Part shown: piece after piece, positions 21,681 through 31,613 of the stretch | How the letters are laid out: every line of letters begins with the position of its first letter | How positions within the stretch are numbered: position 1 is the stretch's first letter | Origin: Rhodeus uyekii | Taxonomy: Eukaryota > Chordata > Actinopteri > Cypriniformes > Acheilognathidae | Length of the DNA stretch: 64,000 nucleotides | Reading direction: 5' to 3' | Assembly: GCA_037043235.1 (NCBI GenBank) | Contig: JAWRVZ010000050.1 | Span: forward strand, 2,605,501-2,669,500 | Notes under the pieces: model-generated | Databases searched by the model: none | Seen by the model: the letters and a program-made list of their open reading frames with translations, nothing else | Told to the model about the DNA's origin: nothing | Program-made: the position numbers and the translations under genes

Positions 21681-23297
21681 TCATAACAGAGCCCCCCCCC
21701 TACGAGCGCCTCCTGGCGCGAGGAAGCGACATGGCGCCGCGCAACACCATGGCGGCACCCAAAGTTCAAAGTTCCAGGGTGGTGCCGGGGGAACCGACCA
21801 GGCTGGTTCAGGCAAGGCTGGTGGGTCTGGGAGGTCTGGCAGTTCTGTGAGGTCCCAGGACGTAGCCGACAAGCCGATGGACCCGATCGACGCCGCTGGT
21901 TCCGGAGACCGAAGGCCAGCCGCAGCGACGAACGACCGAGGCGGAATCCAAAGGACCGAGAGCAGAGTTGGAGACGGAGTGACAGAGGACATAAGGTGTA
22001 AACCGGAGGGAGGAAGGAGCCAGCTGGAGCCGCAGGTGTAGGCAAGGCGACGCACGACCAAGGTGGAGCCTGGAGGACGAGGGAACCCGATGGAGATGAT
22101 GGTCGAGGGACTTTGGTGAAGCTGAGGGAGTGAGAAGCCAGGCTGTGCCGAAGTGTTGACGGACCGAGGTGGAGAGAAGGGGTCTGAGGCTGGAGGCGGA
22201 GTCAGGCATTCCCCGACTGCCGTCGAGGCTGGAGTCGGCAGGATCTGCGGCGGGACCATCCAGCTGAGCACATGCAGTGGCGGTGCAGGACTGACAATCT
22301 CTGGCAGAGACAGGGCAGGAGGGCTGGCAGACACAGACAGGGACAGAGGTGATAATGGGTGGGATAGGGTGGGAAACGGTACCTCAGGCTCTGGTTGACG
22401 GGTCGTTGCAGGCTCTGGCGGCTCTGGCTGACGGGTCATTGCAGGCTCTGGCGGCTCTGGCTGACGGGTCGTTGCAGGCTCTGGCGGCTCTGGCTGACGG
22501 GTCGTTGCAGGCTCTGGCGGCTCTGGCTGACGGGTCGTTGCAGGCTCTGGCGGCTCTGGCTGACGGGTCGTTGCAGGCTCTGGCGGCTCTGGCTGACGGG
22601 TCGTTGCAGGCTCGGGGAGATCCGCGAAGGCCGGCGGCGGTGCTGGGAAGTCCCGGAAGTCCAGCGGCGGGTCGGGCCACAGTTCAGGCAGCTCTGGCGG
22701 GTCGGGCCACAGTTCAGGCAGCTCTGGCGGGTCGGGCCACAGTTCAGGCAGCTCTGGCGGGTCGGGCCACAGTTCAGGCAGCTCTGGCGGGTCGGGCCAC
22801 AGTTCAGGCAGCTCTGGCGGGTCGGGCCACAGTTCAGGCAGCTCTGGCGGTTCGGGCCACAGTTCAGGCAGCTCTGGCGGGTCGGGCCACAGTTCAGGCA
22901 GCTCTGGCGGTTCGGGCCACAGTTCAGGCAGCTCTGGCGGTTCGGGCCACAGTTCAGGCAGCTCTGGCGGTTCGGGCCACAGTTCAGGCAGCTCTGACGG
23001 TTCGGGCCACAGTTCAGGCAGCTCTGGCGGTTCGGGCCACAGTTCAGGCAGCTCTGGCGGTTCGGGCCACAGTTCAGGCAGCTCTGGCGGTTCGGGCCAC
23101 AGTTCAGGCAGCTCTGGCTCTGGTTCTGGCAGGTGGATCTCTGGATCAGGCTCTGGCTGGCGGATCTCTGGATCAGGCTCTGGCTGGCGGATCTCTGGAT
23201 CAGGCTCTGGCTGGCGGATCTCTGGATCAGGCTCTGGCTGGCGGATCATTGTGGGCTCCTCGGAAGCGGCAGGTCCGTGCAGCCTCCAGGCGTACAC
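21681..23297 (-). CDS. Pro/Glu/Trp-rich repeat protein of the LTR element
   Basis: 538 codons open on the minus strand; the true start is uncertain (an in-frame ATG lies at the beginning of the repeats, TMIRQPEP). It has three repeat blocks: 9-residue units IRQPEPDPE, 10-residue units PELPELWPEP or PELPELWPDP (about 15), and 11-residue units TRQPEPPEPA (about 7). A Pro/Ser/Leu-rich unique part follows. It reads a few bases into the 3' LTR before stopping. No known domain is recognised. It occupies the gag position; it may be a degenerate structural protein or simply repeat DNA without stops, because the opposite strand is also open for 356 codons. Confidence 0.4.
   Translation of the reverse strand: MYAWRLHGPAASEEPTMIRQPEPDPEIRQPEPDPEIRQPEPDPEIRQPEPDPEIHLPEPEPELPELWPEPPELPELWPEPPELPELWPEPPELPELWPEPSELPELWPEPPELPELWPEPPELPELWPEPPELPELWPDPPELPELWPEPPELPELWPDPPELPELWPDPPELPELWPDPPELPELWPDPPELPELWPDPPELPELWPDPPLDFRDFPAPPPAFADLPEPATTRQPEPPEPATTRQPEPPEPATTRQPEPPEPATTRQPEPPEPATTRQPEPPEPAMTRQPEPPEPATTRQPEPEVPFPTLSHPLSPLSLSVSASPPALSLPEIVSPAPPLHVLSWMVPPQILPTPASTAVGECLTPPPASDPFSPPRSVNTSAQPGFSLPQLHQSPSTIISIGFPRPPGSTLVVRRLAYTCGSSWLLPPSGLHLMSSVTPSPTLLSVLWIPPRSFVAAAGLRSPEPAASIGSIGLSATSWDLTELPDLPDPPALPEPAWSVPPAPPWNFELWVPPWCCAAPCRFLAPGGARRGGALL
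22381..22612 (-). repeat. 33-bp tandem repeat (about 7 units)
   Basis: Unit contains GCAGGCTCTGGCGGCTCTGG on the plus strand. It encodes the 11-residue TRQPEPPEPA-type units of the minus-strand ORF. Confidence 0.9.
22665..23120 (-). repeat. 30-bp tandem repeat (about 15 units)
   Basis: Period 30 bp exactly (CAGTTCAGGCAGCTCTGGCG then GGTCGGGCCA or GTTCGGGCCA). It encodes PELPELWPDP and PELPELWPEP units. Units with GGGTCG cluster at the low-coordinate end and units with GGTTCG at the high end, a trace of how the array grew. Confidence 0.92.
23133..23246 (-). repeat. 27-bp tandem repeat (4 units)
   Basis: Unit contains GGATCAGGCTCTGGCTGGC. It encodes IRQPEPDPE at the start of the minus-strand ORF. 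Confidence 0.88.
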
Positions 23298-23549
23298 AGC
23301 TGCCGCGGCAAAGAACCACTGCGCCGTCCTTTGGGCAATGGCGGGGTGTGATGACGGAATCCATCTTTCCCCTTCTAGAAATAGTCTTTGTGGGCGACCA
23401 ACCAGGTAGGTCCGGGTAGACAGCTGGATCTTGTTTTGGCGAGGTCTTCTGTAACAGAAGGACTCACAGGCAGGGATCCAAAAGCAATGTCTTTAATAAG
23501 AGTAGTCATAAAACAGGCAGGGGTCACAAAGGCCGGCAGACAGTAGCAG

Positions 23550-24793
23550 TAGTGATGGGACATATGAAGCGAGGCTCCGGAGCTGGTGTCGAGCAAAAAG
23601 GGGCGTTCCAGATGAAGCCCCGATTCGAAGCGTGTATCGTTTCCGCGAAAATCACGTGACGATGACAAACGAGGCCTCGGTTTCTGTTGATGACGTCATT
23701 GCTTCATTCTGAGTATCGCTTCCGCATAAAAGGTGGTTGAAAACCTCGCGCCTCTTGTGCTGTGTTGCCAGATTGGGCTCCTTTTGGTCACGTCCGACCG
23801 GGGAAAATGTATTGGGCTGGTTGATAAAAATGTAGGCTGGTTTTTGATGCAACTGGCGGGTTTTTATGTTTTGACTAGAAATGTTATTTTATTATTTTTC
23901 ACATTAAAACGAACGTTACAAAGTATAAAGTATAATATGTAATTATACACACACACACACACATATATAATATGTATAGCCTATAGTAGTAGTGTTGTTA
24001 TTATTATATATAATATTGCTATTATTATTATTATTATAAGACTAGACTGTATTAGCGAAAGCTTAGAAAGTTGGTCTAGTGCAAACGTTCTTATATTGTC
24101 CAGCATCATCGGTGCCTTGTGAAATGGTGTTTTTAAAGGCAGGAGAAGTTGTCAAAAAAAGAAAAGAAATCGCCTTAGCCCTAAAACAGTTGAAAAATAA
24201 TATTTTTTGGATAAAACTCCTAAAGTATATCCTCTTTATTATTTTTCTTGTTTCCAAAAATCACAGTCCAAGATACACAAGCACATTCACTGTCTTCTGC
24301 CCAGTTAAACCCAGAAACTTATAAAATTATAATTTTCCCAGGTCTGCCTATGACCAAACAATTGATTTACATACATTTGATTTATTTATTTATCTTTTAT
24401 TTATCCGGGAAAATCCCATTGAGATATCATAATCTCTTCTTCCAGGGAGACCTGGTTAAAAAACGGCAGCACACATGGTTTCAGACAAATTATAAAAAAA
24501 CAGACAATCCAAAAATAGTTGGATATAGTTGATAGTCCCATAAATTTCAAGCCAATACATTTATTACAAAGTTATGTTAACACAATCATTATATACCACA
24601 AGACCAAACACATTTTAAATACACAGTGTATCACACACCATATCAGGCACATCTGTAATGTATCTGATTGTTTTTTACTCTTTGGCCACTAGATGGTTTC
24701 GTGAGCAAATGAGGCTTCGAGAAATGAACCCTTTTGTGAACCACTTGGCTGAAAAGGTTCAACGCTTCATGGGGCTTCATCTCGCCATCACTA
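23550..24793. mobile_element. hAT-type non-autonomous element inside the 5' LTR
   Basis: An 8-bp target duplication AGTAGCAG (23542-23549 and 24794-24801) flanks an insert whose ends are inverted: TAGTGATGGGAC on the left and, inverted, TAGTGATGGCGA on the right, with a further shared GAAGC. The uninterrupted sequence is present in the other LTR near 21295. An 8-bp duplication and TAGTG ends fit hAT. No transposase ORF is present. Confidence 0.87.
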
Positions 24794-25784
24794 AGTAGCA
24801 GAGTCGTGGTACAGGCGGTGGTCAAGACAGGCAGCAATCAATCGTAAGCGTAAATCCAGGCAAAGGTCAGGGCAGGCAGAACAGGATCAGAACAACGGTA
24901 AACGGGCAGAATCAGACACAAGATAAACAGGCAGGAATGTAACGCTCAGAAATGATAGCTGTGGCAAATCAAGACCTCGCCGTGAGTGTGTGTGTGGAGC
25001 AGTCTTATATAGTACAGGATAATGATAGACAGGTGGTGTGGCAAACAGTGAAGATGGAGTCCAGGTGTGTGTAATCAGTCTAGTGTGATGGTTGCTGGGA
25101 AATGTAGTGTGTAGTGAAGTGTCAGTATAAATGTGTGAGCTCCCTCTGGTGGCCAGGGAGGGGAGCACAGAGCTCATAGTCATAACACAGATATCCCGCA
25201 CCCATGATGATTTTGAATATTTTTGTGCAAGTTCACGATTCGAATTTCGAATGTTGCTCACATGACGTCAATTATCATAACTGTTCAGGCTCGGTACACA
25301 GTGCTTGTGCGCGAAATTCACACAATAAGAAAACAAGCAAGTCAAAATCAGAAGAAAATGAAAGAGCAGTCTCTCCCTCTCTCCAAAGTAGTCTCTCCCT
25401 CTCCCCTCTCTGCGCTGCGCTGTGCTCGTCCCCCTGAAAGCGTGTTGATCGGATGAGAAGAGCACGCTATCATGGCAGCACAGCCAATCACGTCTTCTTG
25501 CATGATTGACAGGTCAGAAAGCCTATCAGCACCAGCTGTAAGACTGACAGTACAGAGGCCAGACAAGCCGTGCAAGAAAGAAAAACAGAAAGAAAATACC
25601 GCAATTTTTTTTTTATATTTTAATATTATTACGTGTAAAAAAATGGTGATATAGTCCGCACCCTTATATGTCCCGCACCCCCCTTGCGGGGTTTGTAAAA
25701 TCTGGTATAACCCGCGGGATATATGCGGGAAAATACGGTATATCAATTGTCATTAGTGTAAAACACTGTGGTTCTGCACAGTAC

Positions 25785-25820
25785 CTTGAGTGAGTCCAGA
25801 GTGGATGAGGAACATCAGCA
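25785..25820 (-). pseudogene. Signal-peptide mini-exon, copy A
   Basis: 36-nt exon LLMFLIHSGLTQ, with acceptor TTCTTCTGCTTTTAG and donor GTACTG. It is in phase with exon 1 (27338-27365) and with the Ig exon. An ATG further 5' (25857, MKSFISVFLLLL) offers an alternative start reading through the acceptor. Confidence 0.6.
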
Positions 25821-28800
25821 CTAAAAGCAGAAGAAACACAGATATGAAGCTTTTCATTCATTCAACACAATGTGAATCACATGCTGAAATATGTCTAGAG
25901 TTTATTCTACATGAACTGAAAGTGTTTTTCTGTTCTGATGTTCATTCAGACGAGAACTGACGCTTTATTCTCCAGCATTTAACATCATCACACACAATGA
26001 CATCACAGGACAAAATGATTAATGTTTCACTGATTCATCGCTGGAACAAAACAAGCTACAGAAGTTCAGACCAAATTAGACAAAATTGTTCTCAAACTGT
26101 TTTAGACACACACACACACACACATACATCACCTGTTTGTCGTCAGCACCATCAATCTTTGGCCTCTATGGTACCGTATTTCTTCCAGACAAAGCCTAAG
26201 TTTTTTTTTTTTTTTTCTGATTGATATTATAATATGCATCATAGAGGGTTAATTGTGACTTTACAGCGGCTGCAAAAATAATTTGGCTGCTTCACATATA
26301 GTAGTGCTGAAATGAACCGAACCAGTTCAGTTCCAGTGAACCAGAAAGAGAAGCAGCTGCAAGAGCTTTTGATGCTCACAATGTACATTAACTTAAAAGA
26401 GACTCAAACCACAGACAGAAACTCCAGATAATTTCTAATACATTTATATATTTTTAAATGTGATTAAGGTTATTTTCACACTAGTTTGTTTGAATGATCT
26501 CTGGCCATAATTCATATGTCAAAACCAACAATGACCTCTGGAAAAAACAGAACTACGTCATTTTAATGTGTGAAAATGCCTTTAAACCCAATTTAAAAAA
26601 ATGTTTGCAATATATCAAAACAAGTAAAATTAAAAAATACATTTTTTAATCAAGACTTATCAAAATAAAGTTTATCTTCGCAAACTACAAATGAATAAAT
26701 ATGTTTAAATGAAGATAAAAGTCTGATGCTCAAGCATTGTTGAACATGTTGAGATGATCTGCACTTATTCTGCAAACCTGTGGTTTTTCTGCTGGACGTT
26801 CGTGTGAAACGACATCATGCAACACTAAATAAAGTTCAGACCAACTGGATAAAAATAACTGAGAACAGAAGCTGGTTCTGAGAAAAAGTCCAGCAGCATT
26901 TAATGGAGGATGAAACTTGGTTTGATAAACTATGTTTTCATATTAATACAATAAACTTTAAGTGTCCAAATACTTTTTGCAGTTATTTTTCAATAAGACG
27001 GTGAGAGAGAAAGAGAAGTGATAGAGTAGCTGATTGTGTGTTCGGTCACCGTTCTCAAGCTCTGAGTCTCTGATGGAGAGTTTATTTAAAGATACAGCAT
27101 CATTCAACACTAACTCACATCAACACAGAGACATCGCATTTATCTCAACTACTTGAAATAGAAGAAACAATATTACAACAAAAACAAGCTGAAATACACG
27201 TGTACAGCCTCCATCTTTCACACGCATCATCACACAGATAAATGCATCATCCACCTCTTTATCTGATCAACACGTAACAATCACATTGCATTAGAAAGAA
27301 TAAAAGAAGATATTATAGAATATGATCAAATACTCACAGATGAGAGTCAGTGAACTGGAGCCCATCCTGTCACATTAACAGAGTGTTTAACACTTGTAGC
27401 GAATCTGAGCCTTAAGGAAATGGTGCGGGATCTATGCGTGTGTGAATCGTTTTACGATCAAACAAACATAAAATCTGCACAAAGGGGAATTTGGATATTA
27501 ACAATTAATTATAACGGATTATAACAATTATTAATATATATGGCTTAATTGAGTTCAAAAGAAAGGGTAATTGTACAGCAATTATCTACTTTATCAAACT
27601 CTGGAAAGGTTTCTTTTGGCCACAAAGAAAGATCTTTCCGTTAATTTGTAACAAGGATCGGTTCACCGTAAAAGTGACTTATGGATGAGCAATTCAGAGG
27701 CAATCACGTGTGAATATATATATTTTAATAATCGACAAACAATAAACAAAACATACACAGATTAATTGAAAAAGGGAAGAAGAGAGAAGAAGAGAGAGAG
27801 GAGGAGGGAGAGAGAGAGACAAAGGAAGGTAGTATTACAGACAATAACCTATTTGAGAACAATCAAGGAATCAGACCAACTTATTGATATAAACTCAAAA
27901 CTCTTAATGATCGTTTATGGGATACTTGCAAATGTTTGTTTCTGTGGCTGGTCGGAATTCGTGCGTGTGAATTCCATGATCTGGTCCGTGTTTTGCGTCT
28001 TGCTGGGCGGGTCTGTTGGAGTCCACGGTAAGTTCAAATTTGGTTCTTTGTCTGGAAATGTCCTTTGTGGAAAATGGCGCTCAGGAGGATCCAAGAATCC
28101 GTGCCGAAGGAGAGGAGATGCAGGAAGAGCGGAAGGAAGAGTTGCAAGAGAGGCAAGAGAGAGGAAGAGTTTGATCCTTGGCCTGCGGGCGTTTTTAAAG
28201 GAATAAACAAAGCACACCTCTTTTTGTTGGGACAGCCAATCAGAGTGAAGGAACTGAGAAGCGGGAATCTTTGCTTTGTTCTTGGATCTCATCGGATTAA
28301 CATGTTTATGGCCCTCTTAAAAAATGCAGACTTTTGGTTTTTGGCATAAAAGAAAGAGTTTGATGCATCATAGTACCACAAAACACATATAGGAAGTCTA
28401 CAAATTGAGAGACAAACATTTCAAGGCTACATTAACTCTTAAAGTGAAGGCAAGGTAAAGATTGACGTGGTTTACTTAAGTAATTACTGATTATAAGCTT
28501 CTAAATTGTCAAACACATCTAAAACGGTTATCATATAAAGCATGCATACATATAGGTAAAACACAACACATCTAAAAATGGAAAGTAACTAGGTTACAGT
28601 CACTTGGCAGATTCTTTGTGTGTTCTTTAGGTATGTGTCTGTGTGAGGATGGGGGGCTTTATGACTCTGTGGAATGCAGAGGGAGAGAGGGTGCAGGAGG
28701 ATGGTTTGTGTTTTAGGGGTGTTAAACTGTCTTGTTCACAGACTCCATGGAGCCGATCCTGTCGAATCACTTTTTCAATCAAAGAATGAATCTGATCGAT

Positions 28801-28828
28801 CATTCATGAGCACCGTCCATAACCTACA

Positions 28829-29486
28829 TATTCCCCCCTTTGGCCGACGGAGTTCGTGTTTGAACATCGTTGGACATTAGTTCCGATAGTCGAATGGCAG
28901 GCGAATGATGGTCGACTTGATTGATGGTAGTTGAATCAGCAGGTGCGCTCAAAGTGTCACCTGTCATCTTAAAGTCAGTTCATGTGAGGTGTTTTCTGGT
29001 TGCTGCAGGGAGTGGTCAAGGCTTTTGTGTGCCGTGAGACAAATGTAGCAAACTGACCTAGCGCTGGTGCTGGTGGAAGGAGGACAGCAGGTAGACGTTA
29101 GTGCACTTCCAGGGTGTCTGCAGGTCAGAATGTTGCCCTGTTCTGATGGCAGTGCCGAATGGAGCTTGTTTGAGCTGTGTTGGGCAGAGAGTCAGAAGTT
29201 TGTTGTGGGTTCTGTTCAGGGAGCCGTGTTACTCATGCCAGCAGCTCTGGTGACTCTGAGACAGGCACGTCCGGCCATCTCAGTGCAGTTTCCGCTTGAC
29301 ACCTGTGTGAGACGTCTGAAGTCAGTTGTTGGTCCTTCCGTGGCGTTAGCGTCTTGAGGTCTTTGCCTGTTATTACATGTGTTGTTTCAGGGTTGGTGTG
29401 ATTTAAGCCTTTCTTTCTTTGACTGCAGAAGCCCTTCATGAAACTTGTGGGTGAAGTATGGAGTGGAAGGCTCTGGTTTCCACTCT
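28829..29486. other. Internal remnant of the LTR element, no recognised coding
   Basis: About 650 bp between the purine tract and the L2 LINE. A 96-codon ORF here shows no recognisable domain. Probably residual internal sequence of the minus-strand LTR element. Confidence 0.4.
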
Positions 29487-30619
29487 CTCACATCTGTGGT
29501 CATGAAGTCATTTGAAAGACTGATTCTGGCCCATCTGAAGGACATCACTGGTCCCTTGCTGGATCCTCTTCAATTTGCTTACAGAGCAAACAGGTCTATG
29601 GATGATGCAGTCAACATGGGACTGCATTATATCCTGCAACATCTCGACAGACCTGGGACTTATGCAAGGATCCTATTTGTGGACTTCAGCTCGGCCTTCA
29701 ACACCATCATGCCTGATCTTCTTACAGCTAAACTGACCCAGCTCTCCTTGCCATCCTCAATCTGCCAGTGGATCACCAGCTTCCTGACAGACCGGCAACA
29801 GCGAGTGAGACTGGGGAAACTCACATCCAGGTCTCTCACTACCAGCATTGGCGCCCCCCAGGGGTGTGTTCTCTCCCCACTGCTCTTCTCCCTGTACACC
29901 AATGACTGCACTTCTAATGACCCTTCTGTGAAGCTCCTGAAATTTGCAGACGACACCACCGCCATCGGCCTCATCCGAAATGATGACGAGTCTGCTTACA
30001 GACTGGAGGTTGAACAACTGGTTGTCTGGTGCAGTTCTAACAACCTTGAGCTCAACACGCTCAAAACGGTGGAGATGATAGTGGACTTCAGGAGGAACAG
30101 CCCTGCTCTACCTCCACTCACCATCATGAACAGCACAGTGGCAGCAGTGGAGTCATTCAGGTTCCTGGGCACCACCATCTCTCAGGACCTGAAGTGGAAC
30201 AATCACATTGACTCCATTGTAAAAAAGGCCCAGCAGAGACTGTACTTCCTTCATCAGCTGAGGAAGCTCAACCTCCCAAAGGAGCTGCTGATACAGTTCT
30301 ACTCGGCCGTTATTGAGTCTGTTTTGTGCACCTCCATCACTGTCTGGTTTGGTTCAGCTACCAAATCTGACATCGGGAGACTACATCGCACAATCCGGAC
30401 TGCAGAGAGGATTATTGGTGCTTCCCTGCCAGCCCTCCAGGACCTGTACTCTTCCAGAGTGAAAAAGAGAGCAGGTAAAATCATCACAGACTTTGCTCAC
30501 CCTGGACACTTGCTGTTTGAACTGTTACCGTAAGGACGGCGACTACGTTCGATGGCCACTAGAACATCTCGGCACAGGAACAGGTTCTGTCCACAGGCCA
30601 TTTCCCTCTTGAACAGTTG
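29487..30619 (+). pseudogene. L2 LINE reverse transcriptase fragment
   Basis: Fragment of the L2 ORF2: SVVMKSFERLILAHLKDITG, FAYRANRSMDDAV, LFVDFSSAFNTI (motif A), GAPQGCVLSPLLFSLYTNDC (motif B), KFADDTTAIGLI (motif C, catalytic FADD) and FRFLGTTISQDLKW. Open until a TAA at 30531-30533; the frame then continues (GRRLRSMATRTSRHR) to the expected C-terminal stop near 30619, so the TAA is a point nonsense change. The endonuclease was lost by 5' truncation. Confidence 0.85.
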
Positions 30620-30892
30620 AATTAATCCCCCCCCCCCCCCCCAGCAATACTCTGTCCAAAATTAACTCACTTCTGACATTCTATCCTTATCTACCCCCTC
30701 CCCAACTCCATACAAAAAATCCCAACATGTGACCACATGTACTGTGTATGTTGATGTATGTATTGTTGTTTGCTACTCATGTTGTGTTGTATATGTGCAC
30801 TGGAAGCTTCAACACCAAGACAAATTCCTTGTGTGCGCAAGCACACTTGGCAATAAAGCTCCTTCTGATTCTGATTCTGATTCAAAGGCTGA
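29487..30892 (+). mobile_element. L2 LINE, 5'-truncated, with GATTCT tail
   Basis: Starts abruptly inside the RT domain and ends with AATAAAGCTCCTTCT followed by GATTCT repeats, the usual short-period L2 tail. A poly-C run (about 30629-30643) lies in the 3' UTR. The near-intact coding region suggests a young insertion. Confidence 0.85.
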
Positions 30893-31063
30893 GGGAGTTT
30901 TGCACTGCTGATGTGGTGTTCAGCAGGGTACCTCATTCGTGGGGTTCAATTTGAGTTGACCAGACTCTGTCAGTTCTCGAATCACTTTTTCAATCAAAGA
31001 ATGAATCTGATCGATCATTCATGAGCACCGTCCATACCCTACACACTGATGTATGCTAAAACA

Positions 31064-31080
31064 CACTTCCTCTGTTTAAA
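31064..31080 (-). promoter_or_regulatory. Displaced promoter motif of copy A (ETS/PU.1-like site and degenerate TATA)
   Basis: The minus strand reads TTTAAACAGAGGAAGTG, the counterpart of TTAAATAAAGGAAGTG in copy B (58301-58316). It now lies about 3.7 kb from the copy A start codon because of the LTR element between them. Factor binding is inferred from the motif only. Confidence 0.45.
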
Positions 31081-31613
31081 CAGTCAATTCACACTTCAAG
31101 AAGAGATGAGGGAGGAGACAAAACTCAATACAGAAATGCATGAAAAAGAGAAGAGAGAATCATTCTAAGATATTTAGCTGCTCTTTTGTTTTATGCAAGT
31201 TGTTATAGATCTGTTTATCTACTAAAAAACTTTTATGAGTAATTGTTGTCACACAACCACAGTCACACATGACATACAGTGAATACTAAGCACATGATGT
31301 CTAGTTTAGGCCTCAGAGAAGCTGCAGAGTTAATGGGTGGAGTTTATGTCTAGCTCCTCCTCTTTAGACGTCCAGTGAGAAGAGAATGTCCTAATGGTCC
31401 TAATGGGTGGAGCTGAAACATCCAACCTCACCCTAATTTTCTCACAACTCTATCCATCCACCATTTTTTATCAACAGTTGAATTTGGGCAAGTTTCACCA
31501 AAAAAAAAAAAAAAAAAATTCCTCAGCAAAATGCTGATAAAATCATGTTTTTGTCAAAGACTATCCAGATCTGAGGATTGGCTGCAACATGATTTAAAAC
31601 ATAAAAATATATA

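Larger units (their letters stand above)
21203..25187 (-). mobile_element. Non-autonomous LTR retrotransposon with Pro-rich repeat ORF
   Basis: Minus-strand element. The 3' LTR is 21203-21688 (486 bp, TGTTATGA...TTACA on the minus strand). The 5' LTR is 23450-25187, interrupted by the hAT element at 23550-24793. A 5-bp target duplication CAGAT flanks it (21198-21202 and 25188-25192). A purine tract, GTAGGGGGGGGGCTC on the minus strand, directly precedes the 3' LTR. No protease, RT, RNase H or integrase is visible, so it resembles TRIM/LARD-type elements that depend on helper enzymes. The internal region is mainly one repetitive ORF. The two LTRs look near-identical, pointing to a fairly recent insertion. 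Confidence 0.85.
21092..25738. mobile_element. TA-flanked TIR element (MITE-like) hosting an LTR element
   Basis: Left end CCGTATTTTCCCGCATATA and right end, inverted, are near-identical terminal repeats flanked by TA on both sides. Copy B keeps the empty site: AATAAACAC-TA-TATCAAT at about 56380. Without the LTR element inserted at 21203-25187 the element is about 0.66 kb and codes for nothing recognisable, so it is a non-autonomous Tc1/mariner-type element (superfamily inferred from the TA duplication). Confidence 0.82.
17403..27365 (-). pseudogene. Ig-superfamily receptor pseudogene, copy A (first exon, mini-exon, one Ig exon)
   Basis: Exon 1 at 27365-27338 (MGSSSLTLI, donor GTGAGTAT). 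Mini-exon at 25820-25785 (LLMFLIHSGLTQ). Ig exon at 17686-17403 (KPKPVLTVQPNPSQIFRGET..LSCDVQGEEW). Exon borders and phases match copy B. The Ig exon is 284 nt against 279 nt in B. Near its 3' end a 20-bp insertion, partly offset by other indels, puts a TGA in frame just before the donor. No further Ig, membrane or tail exons remain downstream, where LINE sequence begins. The promoter-like motif is also separated from exon 1 by a 3.65-kb LTR element. Non-functional as a receptor; the family is Fc-receptor-like by resemblance. Confidence 0.7.
27395..31043 (-). mobile_element. LTR retrotransposon remnant (ERV-like or other LTR type) with a hosted L2 LINE
   Basis: A 4-bp target duplication CACT (27391-27394 and 31044-31047) flanks an element with TGTAG...CTACA ends. 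The empty site is preserved in copy B (TTTAACACTGATGTG, 58276-58290). A complete LTR, 27395-28828 (1434 bp), is followed by CCCCCCTTT, a purine tract on the minus strand, so it is the 3' LTR of a minus-strand element. Only the last 80 bp or so of the other LTR remain (about 30960-31043). They share GAATCACTTTTTCAATCAAA and the next 40 bp with the complete LTR. The internal region is reduced to about 0.65 kb plus the L2 insertion; no protein domain is seen in it. Confidence 0.75.
17108..31400. repeat. Segmental duplication, copy A (partner at 51370-58530)
   Basis: Direct-orientation paralogue of 51370-58530. The match starts near TCAACTACTAGCCTTTTATT (17117 and 51379) and is nearly identical through about 20.25 kb. 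It resumes at 20.5-21.09, 25.74-26.0, 26.95-27.39 and 31.04-31.4 kb. The gaps are insertions unique to A (21092-25738; 27395-31043) or to B, plus a more diverged stretch at 26.0-26.9 kb. It carries a receptor pseudogene on the minus strand. Confidence 0.88.

Noticed and set aside
22349..23419. Plus-strand ORF of 356 codons (ADGSLQALA repeats) and its 200-codon neighbour
   Set aside because: Antisense to the P/E/W repeat ORF of a minus-strand LTR element; open because of repeat periodicity.
27766..28349. ORFs of 94-146 codons on both strands
   Set aside because: Inside the 1.4-kb LTR; purine-rich, no domain recognised.
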